From Bacillota bacterium (GTDB lineage: Bacteria; Bacillota; Clostridia; Christensenellales; Borkfalkiaceae): 34,261 bases of DNA. Shown here piece by piece: positions 7,037 to 14,424 of the stretch. The stretch is from NCBI GenBank assembly GCA_003343805.1, contig QAKM01000029.1, positions 1 to 34,261 on the forward strand. The letters are read 5' to 3'. The notes under the pieces are model-generated. The model did no database searches. It was not told where the DNA came from and worked only from the letters and a program-made list of their open reading frames with translations. Both the position numbers and the translations under genes were made by a program. Every line of letters starts with the position of its first letter. Within the stretch, counting starts at the first letter, position 1.

Positions 7037-7220
7037 CTCCGTCATAGTGTCGGGGTTTACAACCCCTCCGTCTTGCCTTCGGCAAGCCACCGTCTCGCGC
7101 GGTAGAAACCGCGCTTCGGTCAGGGAATGCCCCGAACAATGGGGCATTCCCAAGTTCGCAAGTGGTCAAAGCCACACCGTGGCTTTGCCAAGAAAGCACT
7201 TGCTCACCCCTCTGAGAGGG
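7037..7220. repeat. Structured intergenic element, copy A, nested in a REP-like repeat
   Basis: Several hairpins follow one another: GGGGTT/AACCCC (7052-7066), CTTGCC/GGCAAG (7072-7086), GCGCGGT/ACCGCGC (7097-7114), an 11-bp perfect stem (7123-7133 with 7141-7151), and a long arm. In the long arm, 7158-7164 pairs with 7197-7203 and 7167-7175 with 7179-7187, with loop ACC and a one-sided bulge ending AAGAAAG. The core (7092-7206) is flanked by CCCTCCGTC...CCACC and CCCCTCTGAGAGGG, a short repeat known from gut Clostridia, as if inserted in it. It lies between two minus-strand genes. Confidence 0.7.
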
Positions 7221-7261
7221 AGGCTAAAATGAGGAATCTTTTCCAAAAATAACTTCCGCGA

Positions 7262-7394
7262 GGAGGGTTTCCCTCCGCTGGCGTCTCGCGCGGTAGAACC
7301 CGCGCTCGCACGGGAATTTCCCCACAATGGGAAATTCCCTGTGAACAAATGGCAAAGAGCCCACCGGGTTCTTTGCAAGAAAGCATTTGTTCAC
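7262..7394. repeat. Structured intergenic element, copy B
   Basis: A diverged second copy, 191 bases after copy A, with the same order of hairpins: GGAGGG/CCCTCC (7262-7276), GCGCGG/CCGCGC (7288-7305), an 11-bp perfect stem (7312-7322 with 7329-7339), and an outer 11-bp stem (7341-7351 with 7384-7394). Inside the outer stem is an 11-bp arm (7352-7362 with 7366-7376, one G-U), with loop ACC and a one-sided AAGAAAG bulge. Stem bases differ from copy A in compensating pairs. The rest of the gap (7395-7489) holds only a small GTACCA/TGGTAC hairpin (7404-7419). Confidence 0.7.
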
Positions 7395-7489
7395 ACTCAA
7401 TTTGTACCATACTTGGTACTTATTGTCCTTAGAATGACAACAACGTGGGCGGGCGGAAATGCGATTGGAATGCACAGCGCTCGTCCCTC

Positions 7490-7524
7490 GGCGCGAAGAT
7501 TTCCCGAAGGGAAAGATTTGCGCC
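7490..7524 (-). terminator. Hairpin downstream of the TetM-like gene
   Basis: Outer arms GGCGC (7490-7494) and GCGCC (7520-7524) and an inner stem TTTCCC/GGGAAA (7500-7505 with 7509-7514) are separated by an internal loop. It begins five bases after the stop codon on the minus strand. The T tract is poor, so its function as a terminator is tentative. Confidence 0.4.
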
Positions 7525-7529
7525 GAAAC

Positions 7530-9419
7530 TCACTTCTTATACGCCCCTCTTGCGTGGAGGATCCAAAGGGAGCGGTCGAGGGGGTCGACGCCCACGCGCT
7601 CGCGCGCCTCGCCCACGCCTGCGGGGCAGGGGTAATAGCCCTTGAGCTTGAGAAGGAACGCCGCCCGTCCGCCCGAGAGAGAGGCGGTAAGCTCGCGGAG
7701 GCCGAACGTCTCGCCCGCAGGGATCTCCGCCTCCAGCGAAAAGCGGCCGTCCGAAAGGGTGGGGCTTCCCGGCACGGCGCGCCGTTCCTTCAGCGCCGTC
7801 ATCAGCTTTCCCATCGCCTGTTCGGGCGCGGTGAGCGTGAGCGTAAGGATGGGCTCTAAGAGCACGCTCCCCGCATTGCGGAGGCCGTCGTGGATGCCCA
7901 TCGGCGTCGCGACGAAGAAGTCGAGAGGATGGGTGTGCTGCGGGTGATCCTCGCCGTCCACGAGCGTCACTTTGAGGTCGGTCACTTTCCAGCCCAGCCG
8001 CCCCTGCTCGAGGGCGCGCGGCACCGAGACGCGGACGTGCTCCTGGTAGCGGTAGGCGATCTTCTTCTCCGAACAAACGCTCTCATAGACGAGCCCGCTG
8101 CCGGGAGGAAGGGGTTCGAGATAAAATTTGACGACCGCCCAGCAGGGCTTGGGCATGGTGTAGCACTCAAAGCCCCCGGCGGGACGGGCGATGGTCTCGC
8201 GGTAGACGACGGAGGGTGCGCCCGTTTCGGCGTGGAGTTTAAAGCGTTCGAGAAGGGTCTCCTTCAGCACCTCCGCCTGCACCGAGCCCGCGATCGCAAC
8301 GCTTAAGTGCCGTTTTTCGGGCACCCATTCGAGGGCGAGCGAGGGCCATTCGTCGGAAAGCTCTTCGAGCGCCGCTTTGAGGGCGGGGAGCTTGTCGGGC
8401 TCCGCCGTCACCTTCACCCGGAGATAGGGCGAGGGCGGCGTGTAGGGAACGGGGGGAGGCGCGCCCAGAAAGTCGCCCGCGCGCACGTCGGAGAGCCCTG
8501 TGACGGCGCCCGTTTCGCCGTCGCGGAAGAGGTCGGCATCCTCGTACTTCCCGCCGCGGATGCGCTTGAGCTGCCCCGCCTTGAAGGCACTGCCCGTGCG
8601 GGGATTGAGGAGCTCCTGCCGCACCGCGAGCGTGCCGCCGAAGAGGCGGATGTGGGCGAGCTTTCCGAGGTTCGAGCGGTGCTCCACCTGATAGACGAAG
8701 GCGGAGAAGGGGGCGTCGTCGTGCCGCGCGAAGGAGAAGTACGTCGTGAGGACAAAGAGGAGCTCTTTCACGCCTGCGCCCGTGCGCGCGCTGCCATAGA
8801 GGAGGGGGACGATGCGGCCCTCGGAACAGGCCGCGGTGAGGGCTTCCGTGAGCGCTTCCTCGGAGAGCGTGCCGGAAAGATATTCCTCGAGCAGCTCCTC
8901 TTCGGAAAGGGCGGTGAGGGCATCCTCCTCGAAGGACGGGGAGGGGGAGGAGGGCGTGTTGAAGGGGAGAAGTTCGCGGCGGAGGCGGGCGGCGAGGGCA
9001 TCCCGGACGGCGGGGGCGGGCTCTAAGTCGCACTTGTTGACAAAGAGGACGGCGGGAAGGCCGCGCTCCCGGATGAGGTCGATGAGCAGCTCGGTCTGCG
9101 CTTCGACGCCGTCGCGCGCGGAGAGGACGAGGACGGCGACATCGACAGCCGCCATCGCGAGCTCGGTCTCTTCGGAAAAGTCGGCATGGCCGGGGGTATC
9201 GATGAGGTCGATCTGCGTGCCGTTGTATGAAAATGTGACGGTCGCATCGCGCACGGAGATGCCGCGGGCGCGCTCGACGGTCAGAAAGTCGGTGGCGGCG
9301 GTGCCGCTGTCCACGCTGCCCTCCCGCCGAAGGACGCCGCCCTCGACGAGGATGCGCTCGGAGAGCGTCGTCTTTCCCGCATCGATGTGCGCAAAGATGC
9401 CGATGTTGAGCGTTTTCAT
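7530..9419 (-). CDS. TetM-like (EF-G family) ribosome-associated GTPase
   Basis: A 629-residue translational GTPase. G-domain motifs are A-H-I-D-A-G-K-T (10-17), a R-G-I-S switch I segment (52-55), D-T-P-G-H (74-78) and N-K-C-D (128-131). Later EF-G-like domains follow, and the C-terminal domain carries a Y-Y-P-C-P motif near residue 600. Length and layout match the tetracycline ribosomal protection proteins (TetM/TetO/OtrA, about 640 residues). These remove tetracycline from the ribosome by GTP hydrolysis. The sequence looks divergent and GC-rich like its neighbours, so it may be a native paralog rather than an acquired resistance gene. The start at 9419 overlaps the predicted transcription start. 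There is no TetM-style leader peptide or attenuator. Confidence 0.82.
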   Translation of the reverse strand: MKTLNIGIFAHIDAGKTTLSERILVEGGVLRREGSVDSGTAATDFLTVERARGISVRDATVTFSYNGTQIDLIDTPGHADFSEETELAMAAVDVAVLVLSARDGVEAQTELLIDLIRERGLPAVLFVNKCDLEPAPAVRDALAARLRRELLPFNTPSSPSPSFEEDALTALSEEELLEEYLSGTLSEEALTEALTAACSEGRIVPLLYGSARTGAGVKELLFVLTTYFSFARHDDAPFSAFVYQVEHRSNLGKLAHIRLFGGTLAVRQELLNPRTGSAFKAGQLKRIRGGKYEDADLFRDGETGAVTGLSDVRAGDFLGAPPPVPYTPPSPYLRVKVTAEPDKLPALKAALEELSDEWPSLALEWVPEKRHLSVAIAGSVQAEVLKETLLERFKLHAETGAPSVVYRETIARPAGGFECYTMPKPCWAVVKFYLEPLPPGSGLVYESVCSEKKIAYRYQEHVRVSVPRALEQGRLGWKVTDLKVTLVDGEDHPQHTHPLDFFVATPMGIHDGLRNAGSVLLEPILTLTLTAPEQAMGKLMTALKERRAVPGSPTLSDGRFSLEAEIPAGETFGLRELTASLSGGRAAFLLKLKGYYPCPAGVGEARERVGVDPLDRSLWILHARGAYKK

Positions 9420-9425
9420 GCCGAT

Positions 9426-9454
9426 ATTGTAGCACGGACGGGGAGAATTGTCAA
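9426..9454 (-). promoter_or_regulatory. Consensus promoter of the TetM-like gene, leaderless
   Basis: On the minus strand: TTGACA (9454-9449), a 17-base spacer ending TGC, and TACAAT (9431-9426), then six bases and ATG (9419). No Shine-Dalgarno is possible in this space. The start nucleotide should coincide with the ATG. Confidence 0.8.
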
Positions 9455-9514
9455 CGCGGAGAGGGGAGAGCGGGCTTTGAGCGGGCAGGGAACGGGGAAA
9501 TTTGCAAAAAACTC

Positions 9515-9543
9515 TTTACACGGGGGAAATTTTGGTATATAAT
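9515..9543 (+). promoter_or_regulatory. Promoter of the membrane-protein operon
   Basis: TTTACA (9515-9520), a 17-base spacer, and TATAAT (9538-9543). A leader of about 40 bases follows, with a strong AAAGGAGGT Shine-Dalgarno at 9572-9580. It is divergent from the TetM-like gene promoter, with about 60 bases between the -35 boxes. Confidence 0.78.
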
Positions 9544-9588
9544 GGAGCAGAGTGAAATTTTGCCGCGGCGCAAAGGAGGTAGGTACGG

Positions 9589-10410
9589 ATGCGGATCGTC
9601 TATGAGCATTGGGTGTATATCATCAAACATCTCTTGTTTATTCTGCCCTTTGCGGTCATTCCGGCGCTCTTTCTTTCTCTCTCGATGGACTACGCCGCCA
9701 TCGAGGCATTCTGGCGGGGGCTCTTTACGGGGGACTTTGTCCGTGACTGGTTCGAGATCTTCTGCGCGTGGAGCCTCTTCGGCTTCGGCAGCGCGCTCGA
9801 TATCGTGTATGCCGTCTGCGGGATCGTCTGCACCCTCGTGTTCATGTCGGTCATCCTTGCCTTTGTCGAAAAGCACATGCGCATCGGCAAGCGTTCTTTA
9901 AGCGGCATCTTCTCGCAGCTTCGCGGGGTGTTCCCCGCCGTTGCGGGCTTCATGCTCGTCATCCTTGCCTTTTACGAGGTCTGGGCGCTCGTCCTTTCGG
10001 CGATGCTCTACTCCATCGTCTCCGTCGGCTCGGTCGGCGGCGTCATCGCGCTCTCCATCCTCGTCATCCTGTTCTTTCTGGGGGTGCTCCTCTATCTCAT
10101 CTCCCTCGTCTATCTCTGCCTGCCGTGTATGCAGATGACGGGGCTGGGGCCCTTCCAGTCGCTGCTCTACTCCTACCGCCTGATGGTGAGCGTGCGCGGC
10201 AAACTTCTTTTGTCCCTCCTTATGTCCTTTGCGCCCGCCGGGCTCATCGTGTGGGGGGCGTCCTTCCTGCCCGAGGCTGCCTCTGTCATCATCGGCCTCG
10301 TGCTCTTCACCTTCCTCTTCATGAGCTTCTGCGTCCGCATGGAGACCTACTACTTTGCGACGGATAAGCTGGACCGGGAGGACCTGCTTTTGAGTTACAG
10401 GGAGCTTTGA
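9589..10410 (+). CDS. Polytopic membrane protein of unknown function
   Basis: A 273-residue protein with about six hydrophobic segments: near residues 12-32, 60-90, 115-140, 145-180, 200-225 and 228-245. A conserved-looking M-E-T-Y-Y-F motif and an acidic/basic C-terminal tail (K-L-D-R-E-D-L-L) follow the last segment. No catalytic motif is visible and I do not recognise the family. It resembles DUF975-like or YesL-like small integral membrane proteins. The start is fixed by the near-perfect Shine-Dalgarno at 9572-9580. It is co-transcribed with the next gene, whose ATG begins two bases after this stop codon, so the two products probably act together. Confidence 0.75.
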   Translation: MRIVYEHWVYIIKHLLFILPFAVIPALFLSLSMDYAAIEAFWRGLFTGDFVRDWFEIFCAWSLFGFGSALDIVYAVCGIVCTLVFMSVILAFVEKHMRIGKRSLSGIFSQLRGVFPAVAGFMLVILAFYEVWALVLSAMLYSIVSVGSVGGVIALSILVILFFLGVLLYLISLVYLCLPCMQMTGLGPFQSLLYSYRLMVSVRGKLLLSLLMSFAPAGLIVWGASFLPEAASVIIGLVLFTFLFMSFCVRMETYYFATDKLDREDLLLSYREL

Positions 10411-10411
10411 T

Positions 10412-11386
10412 ATGGCGATCAAGCGTGCATTCCGGCTGTTGACCGACAACTTTACCAACGTCTTTAAACTGCTCTTATACCGCCTCGTGATGGGGGCGCT
10501 GTTCGTGGGGCTTTCCTACTTCATCCTCGATCTGGGACTGAAGAGCCTTCTGGAGGGGCCCGAGATGCAGCACGTCCTCACGATGATCGGCGACTTTTTC
10601 GAGGCGCTCGTCTCCGGCCGCACGGGATACCTCGAGGCCTTCCGCGAGAACTTTACCGAAGCGCTCAAAGCTCTGTTTTTTGCCTTCACGGAGGATCTGA
10701 GCTCCATCATCGGTTCATTTGCGGGGGTCGTGGCGCTCTATCTCGTGTTCCGCTTCCTCAACGGCATCGCGACGTTTGCCATGATGAGCATCTCGTTCGA
10801 CCGCCTCTCCACCTTCGGAAAGACGAGTTTTTCGGCCGCCTACTTTGAAAATCTCGGCCGTGCGGTGCGCTATCACCTCCTCTATGTGCCGCTCTCCTTC
10901 CTCTACGACGTGCTCGCACTCGTTTTGTGCTGGTTTTTCTTCTTCTACGCTCCGTCGCTGATGGGCAGCACGGGCGTGGGGACCATCCTTCTGGGGCTGT
11001 CGCTCACCGTCGCCGTCTACATCGTGCTGCAGGCGCTCAAGCTCACCTTCATCTCGTCGTGGATGCCCTATGCGGTGGAGAACAAGAAGGTCCTCGCGGG
11101 CTGGAAGGACAGCTTTACCCTGCGCGGCAAGTTCGTGCGCCGCTTCGTGAGCTATCTTCTCGCCATCTATCTGATGGTGGTCATCAACGTCGTGTGCGGG
11201 TTCTGCACGCTGGGGAGCTTCCTCCTCATCACGCTGCCCGCAAGCGCGATCTATCTCCTCTGGCTGCAGCTCGTCCTCTATTATCACGAGAGCGGCCGCA
11301 AATACTATCTCCACGCGCGCAAAGTGGTGGGGGATGCCGAGGATATGCCCGTCGAGAGCGAGATCGACCTCGATCTCGAGAGCTGA
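10412..11386 (+). CDS. Polytopic membrane protein, partner of the preceding gene
   Basis: A 324-residue protein with about six hydrophobic segments: near 20-40, 105-130, 155-180, 190-215, 245-270 and 272-292. It ends in an acidic cytoplasmic tail (D-A-E-D, E-S-E-I-D-L-D-L-E-S). Layout and composition resemble the preceding protein: an N-terminal amphipathic start, a late aromatic Y-Y-x-Y motif and a charged tail. The two may be distant paralogs forming a heteromer. No known domain is recognised. Translation is probably coupled (stop TGA at 10408-10410, ATG at 10412). The next gene, a phosphoglucomutase, starts 63 bases on with its own Shine-Dalgarno and no clear terminator between, so read-through is likely. 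Confidence 0.75.
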   Translation: MAIKRAFRLLTDNFTNVFKLLLYRLVMGALFVGLSYFILDLGLKSLLEGPEMQHVLTMIGDFFEALVSGRTGYLEAFRENFTEALKALFFAFTEDLSSIIGSFAGVVALYLVFRFLNGIATFAMMSISFDRLSTFGKTSFSAAYFENLGRAVRYHLLYVPLSFLYDVLALVLCWFFFFYAPSLMGSTGVGTILLGLSLTVAVYIVLQALKLTFISSWMPYAVENKKVLAGWKDSFTLRGKFVRRFVSYLLAIYLMVVINVVCGFCTLGSFLLITLPASAIYLLWLQLVLYYHESGRKYYLHARKVVGDAEDMPVESEIDLDLES

Positions 11387-11449
11387 AACGTATCTTTTTA
11401 AGTGGGGAATCAACGGTGCGGGACTGTCGCGCCGAATAAGGAGTTAGTT

Positions 11450-13165
11450 ATGAGTTACCGGGAAAATTATCAAAGCTGGCTGAACGATGCGCGTCTCCCC
11501 GAGGCGTGCAGGGAAGAACTGCTTGCCATCAAGGATGACGAGAAGGCGATCGAGTACCGCTTCGGCGGCGAGCTCGAGTTCGGTACCGCCGGGATGCGCG
11601 GCATCATCGGCTGCGGCATGAACATGATGAACGTCTTCACCGTCATGCGCGCGACGCAGGGCCTTTCCATGTACATCAAGACGCTCTCGCCCGAAGAACA
11701 GGCGCGCGGCGTCGTCATTTCGTACGATACGAGAAGGAACAGCCGGCTCTTCGCCGAAAAGGCGGCCGCCGTCCTTGCAAAGAACGGCATCAAGGCATAT
11801 CTCTTCGACGACGTGCACCCCGTTCCCATGCTCTCGTATGCCGTCAGATACTTAAAGACCATCGCGGGCATCATGATCACGGCGTCGCACAATCCCAAGG
11901 AATACAACGGCTATAAGGTGTACGGCGAGGACGGCGCGCAGATGTCCCCCGAGGCAACGGCCATCGTCGTCAAGTACATCGAGGAGATCAAAGATTACCT
12001 CTCCGTCACGGGGGACGACAAGAGCCCGCTCATTCAGAGCGTTCCCAAGGAAGTGGACGAGACCTACATTCAGGAGCTTTCTAAGCTCACCCTCTCCAAA
12101 GAGGCCGTCGAAAAGTGCGGGAAGGACTTGAAGCTCGTCTATACGCCCGTCCACGGCAGCGGCTATGTGCCCGTCATGACCATCCTGAAGAAGCTGGGCA
12201 TCAACGTGACCGTCGTGGAGGAGCAGACCGTCAAGGATACCGAGTTCTCCACCGTCAAGGTGCCCAACCCCGAGTTCAAGGAGACGCTCTCGATGGGCAT
12301 CGACCTTGCGAACAAGATCAAGGCGGACGTCGTGTTCGGCACCGATCCCGACTCCGACCGCCTCGGCGTCGCCGTCAAGGACGACAAGGGCGAGTTCATC
12401 GCGCTCTCGGGCAACCAGGTGGGCATCCTGCTGCTCGACTATATCCTCACCCGCCTGAAAGAAGAGAACGCGCTGCCTAAGAACGCCGCCGTCGTCAAGT
12501 CCTTCGTCTCGACGGGCATGGCAAAGGCGATCTGCGATGACTTCGGCGTCGCGCTGTTCGAGACGCCCGTCGGCTTCAAGTTCATCGGCGAGAAGATCAA
12601 GCAGTGGGAGCAGGACGGCTCGCACACCTATGTGTTCGGCTTCGAGGAATCGTGCGGGTATCTGCGCGGCACCCACGCCCGCGACAAGGACGCCGTCGTC
12701 GCCTCCATGCTCTGCGCCGAGATGGTCTGCTACTACACCTACATCGGCAAGACGGTCTGGGGCAGGCTGCAGGAGATCTATGCAAAGTACGGCTTCGTGC
12801 TCGATAAGAACATCTCCATCCAGTATTCCGGCCTCAATGCCATGAAGGAGATGAACGCCGTCGTCGACGCGCTCAAGACGGCCAAAGTCGCAAAGTTCGG
12901 CTCGCTCGAAGTGGAGGCCGTGCGCGACTATTCCTCCTCCGTCCGCCGCGATAAGGAGGGCAAGGAGTCGCACATCGACATCCCCAAGTGCAACTGCGTC
13001 TACTACGAACTTGCAGGCGGTTCCTTCGTCTGCGTGCGCCCCTCGGGCACCGAGCCAAAGCTCAAGATCTACTACTCCATCCGCGCCAAGGACGAGGCGA
13101 CGGCAGAGGCAGAGCTGGAAAACTGCAAGGCTTCCGTCGAGGCGCTCCTTGCAAGCGTGAAATGA
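11450..13165 (+). CDS. pgcA: Alpha-phosphoglucomutase/phosphomannomutase (PgcA type)
   Basis: A 571-residue cytoplasmic phosphohexomutase that interconverts hexose 1- and 6-phosphates for envelope glycolipid and polysaccharide precursors. The catalytic loop is T-A-S-H-N-P-K (144-150), with the phosphoserine at Ser146. The magnesium loop is G-T-D-P-D-S-D-R-L-G, the sugar-binding loop is G-F-E-E-S-C-G-Y, and the phosphate-binding loop V-R-P-S-G-T-E-P-K-L-K lies near the C-terminus. Length and the F-G-T-A-G-M-R-G motif (44-51) match Bacillus PgcA. The start at 11450 has AAGGAG eight bases upstream. An in-frame ATG at 11402 would add sixteen residues without homology and is rejected. A pair of GC hairpins ends the unit. 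Confidence 0.93.
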   Translation: MSYRENYQSWLNDARLPEACREELLAIKDDEKAIEYRFGGELEFGTAGMRGIIGCGMNMMNVFTVMRATQGLSMYIKTLSPEEQARGVVISYDTRRNSRLFAEKAAAVLAKNGIKAYLFDDVHPVPMLSYAVRYLKTIAGIMITASHNPKEYNGYKVYGEDGAQMSPEATAIVVKYIEEIKDYLSVTGDDKSPLIQSVPKEVDETYIQELSKLTLSKEAVEKCGKDLKLVYTPVHGSGYVPVMTILKKLGINVTVVEEQTVKDTEFSTVKVPNPEFKETLSMGIDLANKIKADVVFGTDPDSDRLGVAVKDDKGEFIALSGNQVGILLLDYILTRLKEENALPKNAAVVKSFVSTGMAKAICDDFGVALFETPVGFKFIGEKIKQWEQDGSHTYVFGFEESCGYLRGTHARDKDAVVASMLCAEMVCYYTYIGKTVWGRLQEIYAKYGFVLDKNISIQYSGLNAMKEMNAVVDALKTAKVAKFGSLEVEAVRDYSSSVRRDKEGKESHIDIPKCNCVYYELAGGSFVCVRPSGTEPKLKIYYSIRAKDEATAEAELENCKASVEALLASVK

Positions 13166-13182
13166 CATTGAAATTCTGACGG

Positions 13183-13258
13183 GCGCCGCCCGCGGCCAAA
13201 AAGCCGCGGGCGGCGCTTTCCTTTTGCCCGCGGCGGGCCGGGAAAGCCCGCCGCGGGC
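13183..13258 (+). terminator. Double GC-rich terminator after pgcA
   Basis: The first hairpin has a 14-bp perfect stem (13183-13196 with 13203-13216) followed by TTTCCTTTT. The second has a 13-bp perfect stem (13226-13238 with 13246-13258). This double arrangement is like the one at 23-92. Confidence 0.78.
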
Positions 13259-13340
13259 ACATCCTGCCTTGTTTTGCGTACCTGCTTTACAAAATTTAGT
13301 TTAGATTTATCTGAAATACTCCCGATTTGATTGACAAATC

Positions 13341-13369
13341 GACACAATTTCGTTAATATCTGTTATAAT
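13341..13369 (+). promoter_or_regulatory. Promoter of the winged-helix regulator gene
   Basis: An extended -10, TGT-TATAAT (13361-13369), lies upstream of a leader with GGAGG. The -35 is weak (GACACA at 13341 with 17 bases, or TCGACA at 13339 with 19). A second overlapping promoter is possible: TTGACA at 13331-13336 with 17 bases to TAATAT at 13354-13359. The surrounding AT-rich block (13270-13370) contrasts with the GC-rich genes. Confidence 0.6.
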
Positions 13370-13388
13370 CAAACGCAGGAGGCCATCT

Positions 13389-14300
13389 ATGATCTATCTC
13401 AAGGATTTCAAGCAGGGGAAGCTCCTCTATGAAGCGCTCGACTCGGATATCCGCCTCGGCATTCTCGACGAGCTGCTTCAGAAGGGCGAACTCAACCTTG
13501 CCCACTTTGCGCAACACTTCAACGTTTCCAACGGGGCGATCACGGCTCATATCAAAAAGCTGTACGAGGCAGGGCTCATCGAGATCACGACCTCCTCCGG
13601 GCGGCGCGGCACGCAGAAGATCTGTCGGCTCGCCGCCGACAAGATCGTCATCGACTTCATCAACGAAGTACAGGCAGAAGGACGGGTGGAGAGCGCCCAT
13701 ATCGACATCGGGCACTATGTGAGCTACGACATCCACCCGACCTGCGGCCTCGGCACGTCCGAAAAGGCCATCGGGCGCTTCGACGACCCCTGCTGTTTTT
13801 CCTATCCCGAGCGCATCAAGGCGGGCATCCTCTGGTTTGCGTGGGGGCACGTCGAGTATCTCATCCCCAATTATCTCACGCCCGAGTCCGAGCTTTTGGA
13901 ACTGCAGTTTTCCATGGAGCTTGCGAGCGAGGCGCCCGGCTATGCCGCCTACTATCCGAGTGACATCCACTTTGCGGTCAACGGCCACGAGCTGGGGTAT
14001 TTCAAGAGCCGCGGCGAGTACAACGACCGCACGGGCAACTGCAACCCCGCCTGGTGGTGCGGGAACCTCGGCCAATACGGCAAGAAGGTGCTCGTCGTCG
14101 TCAACCGCAAGGGGAGCTATATCTGCGGGCTCAAGGTCTCTGAAACGACCCTTCAGGATCTCGACTTGAAGGCGGGCGATCAGATCCGCTTCCGCATCTT
14201 TGTTCCCGAGGATGCCGTGCACCGCGGGGGCGTGACCCTCTTCGGCCGCGGCTTCGGGGATTATGATGAGGGGATCGTGTGCAACTTTGTCTGCAAATGA
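13389..14300 (+). CDS. ArsR-like winged-helix transcriptional regulator with large C-terminal domain
   Basis: A 303-residue protein. Residues about 18-85 form a winged helix-turn-helix of ArsR type, with helices around L-A-H-F-A-Q-H-F-N-V-S-N-G-A-I-T-A-H-I-K-K-L, then a beta wing rich in S-S-G-R-R-G. The C-terminal 200 residues are a separate domain with a W-F-A-W-G-H-V-E-Y motif, C-x-L-G pairs and a W-W-C-G segment. I know similar two-domain proteins beside sugar-utilisation genes in clostridia, where the C-terminal half is thought to sense a ligand. It precedes a G1P dehydrogenase and a sugar isomerase, so control of those genes by a sugar or sugar phosphate is inferred. Shine-Dalgarno GGAGG lies six bases upstream of the ATG. 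Confidence 0.8.
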   Translation: MIYLKDFKQGKLLYEALDSDIRLGILDELLQKGELNLAHFAQHFNVSNGAITAHIKKLYEAGLIEITTSSGRRGTQKICRLAADKIVIDFINEVQAEGRVESAHIDIGHYVSYDIHPTCGLGTSEKAIGRFDDPCCFSYPERIKAGILWFAWGHVEYLIPNYLTPESELLELQFSMELASEAPGYAAYYPSDIHFAVNGHELGYFKSRGEYNDRTGNCNPAWWCGNLGQYGKKVLVVVNRKGSYICGLKVSETTLQDLDLKAGDQIRFRIFVPEDAVHRGGVTLFGRGFGDYDEGIVCNFVCK

Positions 14301-14345
14301 GGTTTGGCTTCGCATCTGCTTCGCAATACGGTGTCGCGCTGCGGC

Positions 14346-14385
14346 AACTTTCAGTCACTTACGCCTTAGTAAGCTCCTTCAAGTT
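14346..14385. promoter_or_regulatory. Symmetric 40-base dyad, possible operator or RNA hairpin
   Basis: AACTT-(7)-CTTAC-(6)-GTAAG-(7)-AAGTT. Two nested complementary pairs have equal 7-base intervening segments on each side. It lies between the regulator gene and the 32-bp repeat block. Its function is unknown. Confidence 0.35.
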
Positions 14386-14424
14386 TTCCTCGCGCTCCTT
14401 GTCTTGCTTGCATCTGCTGTGCCA

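Noticed and set aside
6993..7475. Several 60-85 codon open frames across the repeat region
   Set aside because: They translate hairpins and repeats, lack convincing starts, and resemble spurious repeat translations seen in other gut Clostridia.
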